Positions 17,783-27,700 of a DNA stretch of 64,000 nucleotides are shown piece by piece; position 1 is the first letter of the stretch, and every line of letters begins with the position of its first letter. The position numbers and the translations under genes were made by a program. The notes beneath the pieces are model-generated. The model searched no databases. It had not been told where the DNA came from and was given only the letters and a program-made list of their open reading frames with translations. Origin of the DNA: Streptomyces sp. NBC_01460 (GTDB lineage: Bacteria; Actinomycetota; Actinomycetes; Streptomycetales; Streptomycetaceae); assembly GCF_036227405.1 (NCBI RefSeq), contig NZ_CP109473.1, forward strand, positions 2,418,001-2,482,000, in the 5' to 3' direction.

Positions 17783-19254
17783 GTGGCATCCCTCTCTTCC
17801 GTGTCCAGGAGCTCACGCACCGCGGCGTAGTCCGTCTTGCCGAGCGCCGTCCGCGGCAGCGCCGCGGCGAACTCGTACCTCTGGGGCAGTTGGCAGGAGC
17901 GCAGGCGCTCACCGAGCCGCCGGCGCGTCGCGTCCGGATCGAACTCCGGGCCGGTGACGAGCAGCGCGGCGACGCGTTCGGTGGTCCGGAGGTCCGGGAC
18001 GCCGACGACGGCGCAGTCGAGCACCCCGGGGCAGGCGCGCAGGGCGTCCTCGACCTCGAGCGGACCGACCTTCTCCCCGGCCACGTTGATGAAGGCGGCG
18101 TGCCGGCCGAGCACGTACCAGCCCTCCGGCTCGACCCGGACGAGGTCGCGGGTGCGCAGCCATCCGTCCTCGAACATCTCGGCGGTGGCCTCGGCGTCGC
18201 GGTAGTAGCCCCGGGCCAGCGCGGGGCCCCGTACGGAGAGCTCGTAGGCGGGACCGGCCGCCGCCTCCGGGGAACGCACCGGGTCGAGGCGGTACTCCAC
18301 ACCGGCGATGGGCCTTCCGATGGAACCGTTGCCGGCGTAGTCCCGGTCGAAGCAGATGACGGCGATCTCCGAGAGGCCGTACACCTGGCGCAGGGGCAGG
18401 CCGTAGTGGCCGAGGAAGCTCTCCTGGGTGTCCGTGGCCAGGGGTGCGCTGCCGGAGACGGCGAGCCGCAGCGAGCCGAGCGCCGTGGCGGGTACGCCCC
18501 GCGCCTCGGTGAGCATCCGGTACATGACGGGCAGCCCGCTCATCACCGTGATCGCGTGGCGCTGGACGCACCGGGCCAGACCCCGGCCGGTGAGCCGGCC
18601 GCCGTGCGCGAACACGACGGTGGCACCGGTCAGGAGGGCCGGCAGGGTCAGGACGTCGATGCCGTGGCAGTGCCACAGGGGCAGGGCGCACAGCACCACG
18701 TCGGCCGGGACCAGTTCCGTCTCGCCGGCCCACAGCCGGACCCTCGCCAGGACCGCGGCCTGACTCATCACGATGCCCTTGGGCCGGCCGGTCGAGCCCG
18801 ACGTGCAGTGGACCACGAAGTCGTCGGACGCGTAGCCGTGCTCCCCGGTCCGCGGCGCGCCCGCCGGTTCCAGCGCGAAGGCGCCGGGGCCCGCGCCGTC
18901 CACGGCCAGCCGGGCCAGGTCGAACTTCCGGGCGTCGCGGGCCCGTTGCCCGGTGGAGGCCCTGCCGTCGAGGAGGACCGTCACCGTGTTCAGCTTGGCG
19001 GCGGCCAGGTAGACGGTGACGAAGGCCAACGGGTCCTGGGCCGCGAGGCCGAGGACCTCGCCGGGGGCGAGCCCCTCCGTGAGCCGCCCGGCCGCGTCCT
19101 CGACCGCGCCGAGCAGCGTCGCGTACGTCGCCTCCGACCCGTCGGGACCGATGACGGCCGTCGCACCGGGCCGGTCGAGGGCGACGGTCCGGAACGCGGC
19201 GTACACCGCGCCGGGGGCTCCTGCCGCGGACACCGCCGCGTCACGCCCGTCCAT
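17779..19254 (-). CDS. acyl-CoA ligase / AMP-dependent synthetase
   Basis: A stand-alone adenylate-forming enzyme of 491 residues. The P-loop HCTSGSTGRPKGIVMS, the QVYGLSE motif, GWLRTRDLVRVEPEGWYVLGRH and the C-terminal lysine in ALGKTDYAA are present. There is no carrier domain. It could charge a carboxylic acid to CoA or onto one of the free ACPs for the following ACAD. ATG 19254 is chosen because GGGAGGA lies just upstream; an upstream start would run through that ribosome site. It begins the sub-operon ligase-ACAD-PaiB-NRPS-decarboxylase-NRPS-ACP. Confidence 0.87.
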   Translation of the reverse strand: MDGRDAAVSAAGAPGAVYAAFRTVALDRPGATAVIGPDGSEATYATLLGAVEDAAGRLTEGLAPGEVLGLAAQDPLAFVTVYLAAAKLNTVTVLLDGRASTGQRARDARKFDLARLAVDGAGPGAFALEPAGAPRTGEHGYASDDFVVHCTSGSTGRPKGIVMSQAAVLARVRLWAGETELVPADVVLCALPLWHCHGIDVLTLPALLTGATVVFAHGGRLTGRGLARCVQRHAITVMSGLPVMYRMLTEARGVPATALGSLRLAVSGSAPLATDTQESFLGHYGLPLRQVYGLSEIAVICFDRDYAGNGSIGRPIAGVEYRLDPVRSPEAAAGPAYELSVRGPALARGYYRDAEATAEMFEDGWLRTRDLVRVEPEGWYVLGRHAAFINVAGEKVGPLEVEDALRACPGVLDCAVVGVPDLRTTERVAALLVTGPEFDPDATRRRLGERLRSCQLPQRYEFAAALPRTALGKTDYAAVRELLDTEERDAT

Positions 19255-19342
19255 CGTTCCTCCCCTCGCGGTACGGACCGGACGGCCCGGGCGGGAGCCG
19301 GCCAGGTGCGGGGCTGCGCCCCGTACGTCGGACGACACCCCG

Positions 19343-20800
19343 TCAGCTCTTCACGGAGCGGGCGCGTCCCAGGCCGAAGGCGACCAGGGCCGCCGTGGCC
19401 AGGACGACCGCCGCGTCGATCGCCAGCACGGTGTGGACGCCCGACAGCCGGTCCGAGGTCGTCGTCGCCACGACGCCGAGCAGCGGGATGCCCACGGTGA
19501 TGCCGACCTGCTGGGTGGAGGTCACCAGTCCGGTCGCGAGCCCCTGCTCCTCGTCGGGCACGCCGGAGGTCACCGTCAGCCCGTAGGAGACGATCGCCCC
19601 GAGGTTGCAGACGCAGGCCAGCGCGAGGCAGAGCGCCGCCGGCCACACGCTCCAGCTCTCGGTCCCGATGACCAGCAGCCCGGCCACGGAGACGCCCTGC
19701 CCCGTGAGGGAGGCGACCAGGGTCCACCGGGCCCCCAGGAGGCCGAGGACCTTGGGGACGAAGCCGCCCGACACCGCGGCCGCCGTGCCCTGGAAGCCGA
19801 AGACCAGACCGGTCTGGAACGCCGAGAGCTCCAGCACCTCCTGGAGGTACAGGGTCATGGCGAAGACGACGGTGCTCATCATCGAGAAGGTGATCAGACC
19901 GCCCAGATTGCCCCAGGCCACCGTGCGGCGCTTCAGCATCGGCAGCGAGACCAGCGGTTCGGCCGTCCGGGACTCCACCAGGACGAACGCCGCCAGGAGC
20001 ACCACGCCCGCGAAGAGCGCCACGATCACGTCGGTCCCGCCGAAGCCCCGGTCCGCGGCGGTCGACAGGGCGTAGATCAGGGCGAGCAGACCGCCGGTGA
20101 CGGTGACGGCCCCCGGCACGTCCAGACGGGGCCGCTCGGGCCGCCGGGACTCGCTGAGCAGGGTGGGGGCGAGCGGCAGGACGATCAGGGCGAACAGGGC
20201 GAGCAGCGCCATCGTCGAGCGCCAGCCGAGGGTGTCGGTCAGGACGCCGCCCAGCACCATCCCGGTGGTGAAGCCGAGGGAGAGCAGCGTGCCGCTGATG
20301 CCCAGCGCCCGGTCACGCAGGGGGCCTTCGGGGAACGTGGTGGTCAGCAGCGACATGCCGGTCGGGACGATCGCCGCCGCGCCGACGCCCTGCAGGGCGC
20401 GTCCGGCGAGGAAGGAGGCGGGGTCCCAGGCGAAGGTCGCGAGAACCGAGGCCGCACCGAACAGGGCGAGTCCGGAGAGGAACAGCTTCCGGCGGCCGTA
20501 CAGGTCCCCCATCCGCCCGAACAGCAGCAGGAACCCGCCGGAGGGCAGGGCGAACGCGGTGACCGCCCACTGCAGCTCCGCCTGTCCGAGGCCGAGGTCC
20601 GTACCGAGCTCCGGCAGGGCCACGTTCAGTACGGAGAAGTCGAGGGCGATCATGAACTGTGCGGCGCACAGCACGAAGAGGATCAGCCGGTCCCGGCGGG
20701 ACAGCCGGGCGGGCGCCCCTGCGGGCGCTTCGGGGAGGGGCGCGGCGGGCCGGGGCGAGCCGTCCTCACGCGTGAGTTCGTCGTCGAGGTGCTGGGTCAT
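19343..20800 (-). CDS. MFS drug efflux transporter, DHA2-type
   Basis: A 485-residue permease with about 14 hydrophobic segments. Motif A is FGRMGDLYGRRKLF after the second segment. The first segment ends with ALDFSVLNVALP, a typical DHA2 motif D1, and motif C is LGFTTGMVLGGVL. It most likely exports the cluster product, giving self-resistance; substrates of this family are lipophilic or cationic drugs. It has its own 127-bp upstream gap and an 88-bp gap before the ligase gene, so it may be partly independent of the flanking coupled genes. The right arm carries a second, different MFS gene. Confidence 0.9.
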   Translation of the reverse strand: MTQHLDDELTREDGSPRPAAPLPEAPAGAPARLSRRDRLILFVLCAAQFMIALDFSVLNVALPELGTDLGLGQAELQWAVTAFALPSGGFLLLFGRMGDLYGRRKLFLSGLALFGAASVLATFAWDPASFLAGRALQGVGAAAIVPTGMSLLTTTFPEGPLRDRALGISGTLLSLGFTTGMVLGGVLTDTLGWRSTMALLALFALIVLPLAPTLLSESRRPERPRLDVPGAVTVTGGLLALIYALSTAADRGFGGTDVIVALFAGVVLLAAFVLVESRTAEPLVSLPMLKRRTVAWGNLGGLITFSMMSTVVFAMTLYLQEVLELSAFQTGLVFGFQGTAAAVSGGFVPKVLGLLGARWTLVASLTGQGVSVAGLLVIGTESWSVWPAALCLALACVCNLGAIVSYGLTVTSGVPDEEQGLATGLVTSTQQVGITVGIPLLGVVATTTSDRLSGVHTVLAIDAAVVLATAALVAFGLGRARSVKS

Positions 20801-20927
20801 GGTCTTCCTAGGGGACGGGGGCCGTGGCGGGCCGGGTGAGCCCGGCGGGCACGGCTGACAGGGGCGGGCGGGTGAGGTGTGCCGGTGGCCGGGACGAGCG
20901 GGCGGGAGCGCCCCGGGGCCGTGGCGG

Positions 20928-21458
20928 TCAGTCCGGCGCGACGGGCCTCAGGGTGCGGAAGGCGCCGCCCTCGAACACCAGGGGCGGTGCGTCCCGGAGC
21001 GTTCCGCAGCGCTCCACCGCGCCGATCGCGATGGCGTGGTCCCCCGCCTCGACGAACCGCACGAGGCGGCACGTGAAGTAGCCGATGGCTCCGGCCAGGA
21101 CGAACCCGCCGGCCGACGGCGTGTCCGCCGGCCCGCTCCCCTCGGCGAAACCGCCCGTTCCCGTGGGCCGGTCGGGATCGGCGAACCACCGGGCCGCACG
21201 GTCCTGATCGGCCGCCAGTACGTTGACGACGAACGCACCGGACTCCTCGATGAGGCCACGGATGCGGGCCCCCTCCTTGACGGAGAACGACGCGAGGGGC
21301 GGGGTGAGCGACAGCGTGGTGAAGGAGCTCACCGTCATGCCGAGCACCGAGGCGCCCCGCCCGCTGGTCACCACCGTCACCCCGGCGGGCAGACAGCGGG
21401 CGGCGGCGCGCAGTTCGGCCGCGGTGACCGTGGCCGGTTCGACACCCGTGGTGCTCAC
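20928..21458 (-). CDS. flavin reductase (FMN-binding split barrel)
   Basis: A 176-residue flavin reductase-like protein with CLPAGVTVVTSGRGASVLGMTVSSFTTLSLTPPLASFSV, the standard nucleotide/flavin-binding block, and AIGAVERCG near the C-terminus. It should supply reduced FMN. The obvious partner is the luciferase-like monooxygenase encoded about 2.3 kb upstream in the same coupled operon. The GTG start at 21458 overlaps the KAS III-like stop by four bases. It is the last gene of the PKS-containing coupled run. Confidence 0.88.
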   Translation of the reverse strand: MSTTGVEPATVTAAELRAAARCLPAGVTVVTSGRGASVLGMTVSSFTTLSLTPPLASFSVKEGARIRGLIEESGAFVVNVLAADQDRAARWFADPDRPTGTGGFAEGSGPADTPSAGGFVLAGAIGYFTCRLVRFVEAGDHAIAIGAVERCGTLRDAPPLVFEGGAFRTLRPVAPD

Positions 21459-22423
21459 AGGACCCCCTCCGCCCACTGCGGCAGCGGCTCGGCGCCGAGC
21501 AGGACGGCCGCGAGGTGCGAGACCCCCGCGCCGAAGAGGACGAACGAGTCGTCGCCCGCCGCCCCGCCCGGCGCGTCCTTCTCCTGCGCCAGCCGGTCCG
21601 CGAGGTTGATCAGCGGATCGCTGCCGAGGCAGTGGGCGATCCGGCCGACGTTGCCGAGCGACAGCCTGTCGCCGAGTCCCACCTCGGAGAGGTACAGCTT
21701 CAGGACGTTGCGGGCGAAGTTGCTGGGCAGCACGGACCGCACGGTGCCGAGGCCCGTTCCGGTCCGGTCACCGAGGCGTGCGAACAGCGCGCGGTGGGCG
21801 GTGATCCGGGACAGCAGCTGCTGCTGCGGCCCGCCGCCCAGGTTCAGTTCGGGTGCCGAGTGATGAGCCATGCCCAGGACGGGGAGCCCGGGCGCGGCGG
21901 CGGACACCAGGACCGACGCCGCGGCGTCGCTCGCGATCGCCGCACCGCCGGCCACGATCCGCGCCCCGCCGGTCGCCCGGTCGGCGAGGTCACCGGTGAC
22001 CACCAGGACGTTGCGGGCCGTCCCGTCGCGCACGTAGGACGCCGCCGTGCCCACCGCGACCATGGCCGTGGCGCAGTCCATGAGCCCCATCGTGACCACG
22101 GTCGCCCGGTCGATGCCCGTCCCGTCGAGGAGTTCGGCCACGTCCCGGTGGGCGGTGCGGTCGCGCGGCAGTGAGTCCGTCGCCAGGATCACCATGTCGA
22201 TGTCGGATCCCGGCACCCGTGCCTCGGCGAGCGTGCGTCCCACGGCGAGGGCCATGAGCTCGGTGACGTCGGCGTCCGACCAGCGGTAGGTGTGGAACCC
22301 GGCGGCGGGCGCGGTGAGTTCGGCGGCGGCCGCGGGGTCGGCCAGCAGCTCGGGCAGCTCCGCCACCGGATCGGCGCACTCGCCGAGCTCGTAGGCAGGG
22401 GCGCACAGCCGTGCGGTGATCAC
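21455..22423 (-). CDS. KAS III-like / thiolase-fold protein
   Basis: A 322-residue thiolase-fold protein related to FabH-type ketosynthases. The nucleophile is C117 in TMGLMDCATAM, and GNVGRIAHCLGSD resembles the GN-(T/V)-S asparagine motif. The segment where FabH has HQAN reads VLPSNFARN, so the usual histidine appears to be missing. Such histidine-deficient members can act as acyltransferases rather than condensing enzymes (general knowledge of CerJ/DpsC-type proteins). It overlaps by four bases both the condensation-like gene before it and the flavin reductase after it. A role in moving or condensing an acyl group for the PKS module is likely. Confidence 0.78.
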   Translation of the reverse strand: MITARLCAPAYELGECADPVAELPELLADPAAAAELTAPAAGFHTYRWSDADVTELMALAVGRTLAEARVPGSDIDMVILATDSLPRDRTAHRDVAELLDGTGIDRATVVTMGLMDCATAMVAVGTAASYVRDGTARNVLVVTGDLADRATGGARIVAGGAAIASDAAASVLVSAAAPGLPVLGMAHHSAPELNLGGGPQQQLLSRITAHRALFARLGDRTGTGLGTVRSVLPSNFARNVLKLYLSEVGLGDRLSLGNVGRIAHCLGSDPLINLADRLAQEKDAPGGAAGDDSFVLFGAGVSHLAAVLLGAEPLPQWAEGVL

Positions 22424-23748
22424 TGGTCCGCCTCCTGTGCCGCGGTGTGCGCCAGGGCCGTGAACCGCTCGGCGAGGCGGCGCACGGTGGCCTCGTCGTA
22501 GAGGCCGGTGTCGAACTCCAGCCATCCGGCGACCCCGTCCGGGCCCGGGTAGACGGCGAGGGTCAGGTCGAACCGCGCCGTGCCCTTGTCCAGGTCGGCG
22601 GTGGCGACCTCGGCGCCCTGGATCCGCCGCTCGTCCGCCCCGAGGTTGTCGAAGACGAAGACGGCGTCGAACAGCGGGTGCGTGCCGGCGACGCGCCGGC
22701 CGGCGTCTATCAGCTCGCCGGGGTACGAGGCGTGCTTCAGTCCGGCGCGGGTGGCGGTGCGCACGGCGCGGACCCGGTCCCGGTGGGACCCGGTGCCGCT
22801 GTTCCGCAGCCGTACCGGCAGGACGTTGAGCAGGTAGCCCACGACCGTGTCGGTGCCCGGCCGGTTCCGGCCCGTGGTGAAGGTGCCGAGCAGGGTGTCC
22901 TCGGTGCCGCCGAACTCCGCGAACGCGGCCCAGGCGACGGCCAGCCAGCCCGTGTAGGCAGTGGCGGCCTCCCTCTTCGCGGACGCCGCGACGGCGTCGG
23001 CGACGGACGCCGGCAGGGTGAACCCGACCCGCCCGCCGGTCCGCGGGGTCTGCTCGCCGCGGGGCCGGTCCGTCGGCAGCGGTGCGGGGGCGTCCGCGGT
23101 CTCGGCCGCCCAGTGGGCCGCGCCGGCCCGGCCGTCGGGGCCCCGCAGCCAGCTCGCCTGGTCGCGGACGAAGGCGCCGAACGGGCGGGAGGGGGCGGCC
23201 GCGCCGGTCTCCCTGGCCAGTTCGTCGAGCAGCAGCTCGAACGACCAGGCGTCGAAGACCAGGTTGTGCACGGCGACCAGCACCCACGCCAGGCCGGGTG
23301 CCGGCCCTTCGGCCAGGGCCACCCTGAGCAGCGGCCCGGCGGCCAGGTCGAACGGCTCCGCCGCGAGCCGCCCGGCCACGGCGTGCGCCTCGGCCTCGTC
23401 GGCGCAGCGGATCCGGGAGAGGCGGGGCGCCAGCTCCCGGTGGACGACGCGGCGCACCGTGCCGTCACCGGAGGTCTCGAAGGTCGTGCGCAGCGCCTCG
23501 TGGGCGGCCGCGAAGCCGCGCACCCGCTCGGCCAGGAGGCCGAGGTCGACCGGTGCTCCGGTGAGCCGGACGGCCTGGCACACCACGTCGACCGGGCGGC
23601 CGTCCACCTGGTGGTGCACCTGCCACAGGCGCAGCTGGCCCGGTGTCAGCTCACCGGTGTCCGGACCCTGCTGCGGCAGGGCGGCGCGGAGCCGGGCGCG
23701 TTGCTCCGGGCTGAGGGCCGCGAGGCGGGTCGCGAGCGCGTCACTCAT
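22420..23748 (-). CDS. free-standing condensation-like domain with HNxxxDA motif
   Basis: A 442-residue stand-alone NRPS condensation-superfamily protein. The expected HHxxxDG motif reads H161-N162-LVF-D166-A167, so the second, catalytic histidine is asparagine. GTFTTGRNRPGTDTVVGYLLNVLPVRL matches the later C-domain core. The fold therefore looks intact but standard amide formation is doubtful; a structural, dehydrating or recruiting role is possible. ATG 23748 overlaps the monooxygenase stop by four bases. The N-terminal LSPEQRARLRAAL segment is like the short helix before C domains. Confidence 0.83.
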   Translation of the reverse strand: MSDALATRLAALSPEQRARLRAALPQQGPDTGELTPGQLRLWQVHHQVDGRPVDVVCQAVRLTGAPVDLGLLAERVRGFAAAHEALRTTFETSGDGTVRRVVHRELAPRLSRIRCADEAEAHAVAGRLAAEPFDLAAGPLLRVALAEGPAPGLAWVLVAVHNLVFDAWSFELLLDELARETGAAAPSRPFGAFVRDQASWLRGPDGRAGAAHWAAETADAPAPLPTDRPRGEQTPRTGGRVGFTLPASVADAVAASAKREAATAYTGWLAVAWAAFAEFGGTEDTLLGTFTTGRNRPGTDTVVGYLLNVLPVRLRNSGTGSHRDRVRAVRTATRAGLKHASYPGELIDAGRRVAGTHPLFDAVFVFDNLGADERRIQGAEVATADLDKGTARFDLTLAVYPGPDGVAGWLEFDTGLYDEATVRRLAERFTALAHTAAQEADQ

Positions 23749-24776
23749 GCGTACCGCCTGCGCAGCTCGTCGAGGTGGCTGAGGCTCTCCACGACGAGGT
23801 CCTCGTCGACGCCGAAGTCGATGAGGCAGGCGATCTCGGTGACGCCCATCCCCTTGAACCGGTCGACGACGGCGCCGCAGGAGTCCGGGGTGCCGAGCAG
23901 GGCCCCCTTCTCGAAGTACTTCTCGAAGGCGAACTCGATCAGCTGGTCCTGGTCGCTCTGCGTCATGTCGCGTACGCCGGCGCCCGGTGCGAGGTTCTTC
24001 TTCTGCGAGTCGATGACGGTGAAGAAGGAGCGCAGGTAGTCGCTGAAGGGCTCCCGGACCGTCTCGCGGACCTCGTCGAGGTCGTCCCCGATGAAGGTGT
24101 GGAGCATCAGCGTGACGGTGACGCCCTCCGGGTCGTGCCCGTACTCCTGGAGGGTCTTGAAGTACAGCGCGAGCTTCTCCTCCAGCTCCTCGTTGGTCAT
24201 GTCGATGAGCGCGGTCAGGACGTTGCAGCCGAGCCGGCCCGCGGCCTCGAAGGTCTCCGGGCTCTTGCTGCAGGTGAGCCAGATCGGCAGCTCGGGCTGG
24301 ACGGGCTGCGGGTGCAGCTCCACCTCGACGTGGTTGCCCAGGCCGTCCTGTACGTAGACCGGCGCCCCCTCCCACAGTTCGCGCAGGGTGGTGACGGCGT
24401 CGAAGGTGCGGCGGCGCCGGTCCTCCCAGCCCGTCGGGTTGATGGCGAAGTCGACCGGGCTGAAGCCGGTCGCCAGGGCGATGCCGGCGCGTCCCCGCGA
24501 GAGGTTGTCCACGACGGACCACTCCTCGGCGACCCGGATCGGGCTGTGCAGCGGGAGGATGACGCTGCCGGCCCGGATCTGGAGACGCTGGGTGGTCATG
24601 GCCAGGCCGGCCCCGAGCACCGACGGGTTCGGGTACAGGCCGCCGAACCGGTGGAAGTGCCGTTCCGGCGTCCAGATCGCGGTGAAGCCGTTCTCGTCGG
24701 CGTACTTGGCCGCGTCCAGGACGAACCGGTACTTGTTCTTCTCGTCTCCCGAGAAGAAGATCAGACTGAAGTCCAC
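23745..24776 (-). CDS. luciferase-like (LLM) FMN-dependent monooxygenase
   Basis: A 343-residue TIM-barrel monooxygenase opening with VDFSLIFFSGDE and containing FTAIWTPERHFHRFGGLYPNP. This is the subgroup that works beside NRPS/PKS lines, either embedded or in trans (for example BtrO or MsnO8-like proteins). Expected chemistry is hydroxylation or Baeyer-Villiger-type oxygenation of a carrier-bound intermediate using reduced FMN, which the flavin reductase of the same operon could provide. The GTG start at 24776 lies 2 bp after the PKS stop, so its substrate is probably the PKS-bound thioester. Confidence 0.9.
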   Translation of the reverse strand: MDFSLIFFSGDEKNKYRFVLDAAKYADENGFTAIWTPERHFHRFGGLYPNPSVLGAGLAMTTQRLQIRAGSVILPLHSPIRVAEEWSVVDNLSRGRAGIALATGFSPVDFAINPTGWEDRRRRTFDAVTTLRELWEGAPVYVQDGLGNHVEVELHPQPVQPELPIWLTCSKSPETFEAAGRLGCNVLTALIDMTNEELEEKLALYFKTLQEYGHDPEGVTVTLMLHTFIGDDLDEVRETVREPFSDYLRSFFTVIDSQKKNLAPGAGVRDMTQSDQDQLIEFAFEKYFEKGALLGTPDSCGAVVDRFKGMGVTEIACLIDFGVDEDLVVESLSHLDELRRRYA

Positions 24777-24778
24777 CG

Positions 24779-27700
24779 TCAGCGCTCCTGTTCCTGAGGG
24801 GTCCCGGCCGCAGGACGCGCGGCCGGGTCGGTCTCCGCCGCCGCGAGCAGCCGTTCGAGCTCGGCCGGGTCGAGCCCGTCCAGCTCCCGTGCCAGCAGGG
24901 CGACTTCGTCGTCGGCCTCGTCGCCCGCCAGGAGGCGGTCGCCGACCAGGCCGGCGAGCGCCCGCGGGGTCGGATCGCCGAGCACGTCGGCCAGCGACAC
25001 CTCGACGGAGAACTGCTCGCGCACGTTCGAGAGGAGCCGGACGATCAGCAGCGAGTCGCCGCCGAACTCGAAGATGTCGCCGTCGAGCGGCATGTCCTCG
25101 CTGCCCAGGGCGTCCCGCACCAGGCGGGCCACCTGGTCGGTGAGGTCACCGGCGTCGCCGTCCGCGTCGGTCCCGGTGACGAGGACCCCGGCCACCGGCT
25201 TCGCGATGCGCTCGTCGCGCACCCACTGGTCCAGCCGGTAGTCGATGTCCCAGGTGGAGACGGCCACATGGGAGACGTCGCGCAGCGTCAGGAGGCGGCG
25301 GATGGTCTCCAGGCCCTCCTCCGGCTGGATGGCCTTGTCGTCCATGCTGCGGCCGATGGCCGACAGGGCCCGCTTCTCGTCCTGGTGGTGCTGCCACACG
25401 TCCCAGGCCGCGCTGATCCACACGGTGCGGTCCAGGCCCCGGTTGGCACGTTCGGCCGCCGCGTCCATGAAGTGGTTGGCCGCGCCGTAGCCGAGCAGGC
25501 GCAGACCGCCGAGCACACCGGCGAGGGAGGACAGCATGAGGCAGAAGTCGACGGGGTGGTCGGCGAGGACCTTCTCCAGGGCGATCTGGCCGTGCGCCTT
25601 GGACACGAAGTGCCACCGGCACTGCTCGACACTGGCCGCGGTGATGGCGCGGTCCCACTGCTCACTCGGCAGACCCGCCGCGTGGACGACTCCGTCGAGC
25701 CCGCCGAACTGGGCCTCGACCTTCTCGACGGCGGTACGCAGTCCGTCCTCGTCGGCGACGTCGGCGTTCACCAGGAACGGCGTGGCCCCCGAGGCCTCCA
25801 GGGCGCGCAGCCGGCCGATCCGCAGCGCCGTCTCGTCGTCCTGCGGGTGTTCCTCCAGCCAGGCGTCCCAGGTCCCCCGCGCGGGCAGTGCCTCGCGCGT
25901 CAGCAGGGCGAGCCGGGCCCCGCACTCGCGGTGCAGCCACCCCGCGATGGTGGAACCGATCTCACCGAGCCCGCCGGTGATCAGGTAGACGCCGCCGTCC
26001 TTCAGCCGGGACTCGGCCGGTGCGGTCCAGTCCGCGCGGACCCGGGCCATCTCGGCGACCCAGCGGGTGGCCCCGCGCAGGGTGACGGCCACCTCCGGAC
26101 GCCGGAAGGAGCCCAGCTCGACGGCGAGCGTGCGCAGCGACCGCTCGTCCGGCTGTGCGGGCAGGTCGAAGTGGCGGGAGCCGATGTTCCCGTGCTCCTG
26201 GCCGATGACACGGGCGGCCACGGCCAGCGTGACCAGTTCGGACGCCGGCTCGGGCTCGGCGGGGCTCACCGCGTACGCTCCGGCGCTCACCAGGTCGAGC
26301 TGTACGGGGCGGGTCACGCCGTGCTCGCTGAGCGCCTTCACCAGGGCGATCAGGCTGTAGAGCCCGGCCCGCTGGGCCTGCTCGAAGCGCTCGGTGCCGC
26401 GTTCTGGGGGGAGGGCCCCGGTCGACCACGCGTGCACCACGTGGCCGGGCAGCCGGTCCTCGGCGAGCAGGTCGGCGACGAGGCGGCTGTGGTCGTCCTC
26501 GGAGCCGGGGCGCACCGTCCAGGTGTCGTCCTCACGTCCGTACGCGTCGCCCGCGCGCACCGTGACCACCTCGCCGGCGAAGGCGTGCGCGGCGAGGCGC
26601 GCCGCGTTGCCGTCGGGGTCGGCGAAGAGGAGTACTGGATCGGTGAGCGGCCGGGCCGCGGTGTCCGGGGTGCCGACGGCCTGGCGCCACACGGGCGCCG
26701 AGAGCCACTCGTCCAGCGACAGCTTCCCGCCCGGGGCGACGGTGCTCCGGCCGGTCCCGGCGGTCAGGGTGTCCGGGCCGGGCTCGATCCAGTACCGGGT
26801 GCCCTCGAAGGGGTAGGTGGGCAGCGGCACCCGGCCGCTGCCGCGGCCTGAGTGGAAGCCCGCCCAGTCCACCGTCAGGCCGGCCGCCCAGAGCCGGCCG
26901 AGCGCGGCGTGCACCGCGGTGAGGTCGGCGCCGGCGTCGCGGCCCCGTGCCGCGGAGGTGATGACCGGCACCCCGGTCTCCCGGTCCGGGTGGCGGCGCG
27001 TGAAGGTGGCCAGGGTCTGGCCGGGGCCCACTTCGAGGAAGACGTGGTCGCCGTCGGCGAGAAGGGTGGCGAGGCAGTCGGAGAACCGGACGGTGTCGCG
27101 GAGGTGGCCGCCCCAGTACGCGGGGTCGGTGGCCTCCTCGTCCCTGATCCAGGTCCCGGTCCGGTTGGACAGGAACGGCGTCTGCGGGCGGCTGAGCTCG
27201 ATGGTGCGCAGCAGCTCGGTGAGCGGGCCGACGGCGGGGTCCATCATCGGCGAGTGGAAGGCGTGGGAGGTGGTGACCTTGCGGTGGGCCACGCCGTCGG
27301 CGGTGAGCCGGGCGGTCAGCTCGCGTACCGCCTCCCGGCTCCCGGCGACGGTGCACACGGCGGGCTCGTTGACCGCGGCCAGCGCCACGTCGTCGCCGAG
27401 GTAGGCGGCCAGCTCGGCGGGCGGCAGCATGACGGCGGCCATCACACCTCCGGGAAGCGCGTCCACCAGGCGGCCGCGTTCGGCGATCACCCGCAGGGCG
27501 TCCGGGAGCCGGAAGACCCCGGCCAGGGTGGCGGCCACGTACTCGCCGACGCTGTGCCCGACGAGGGCGGCGGGGCGGATGCCCCACTCCTGCCACTGCC
27601 GGGCGAGGGCGTACTCGACGGCGAACAGGGCGGGCTGGGTGAGCCGGGTACGGTCCAGGCTTAGTTCCGGGGACGGAGCGAGACCGCGCAGGGCGGGGTG

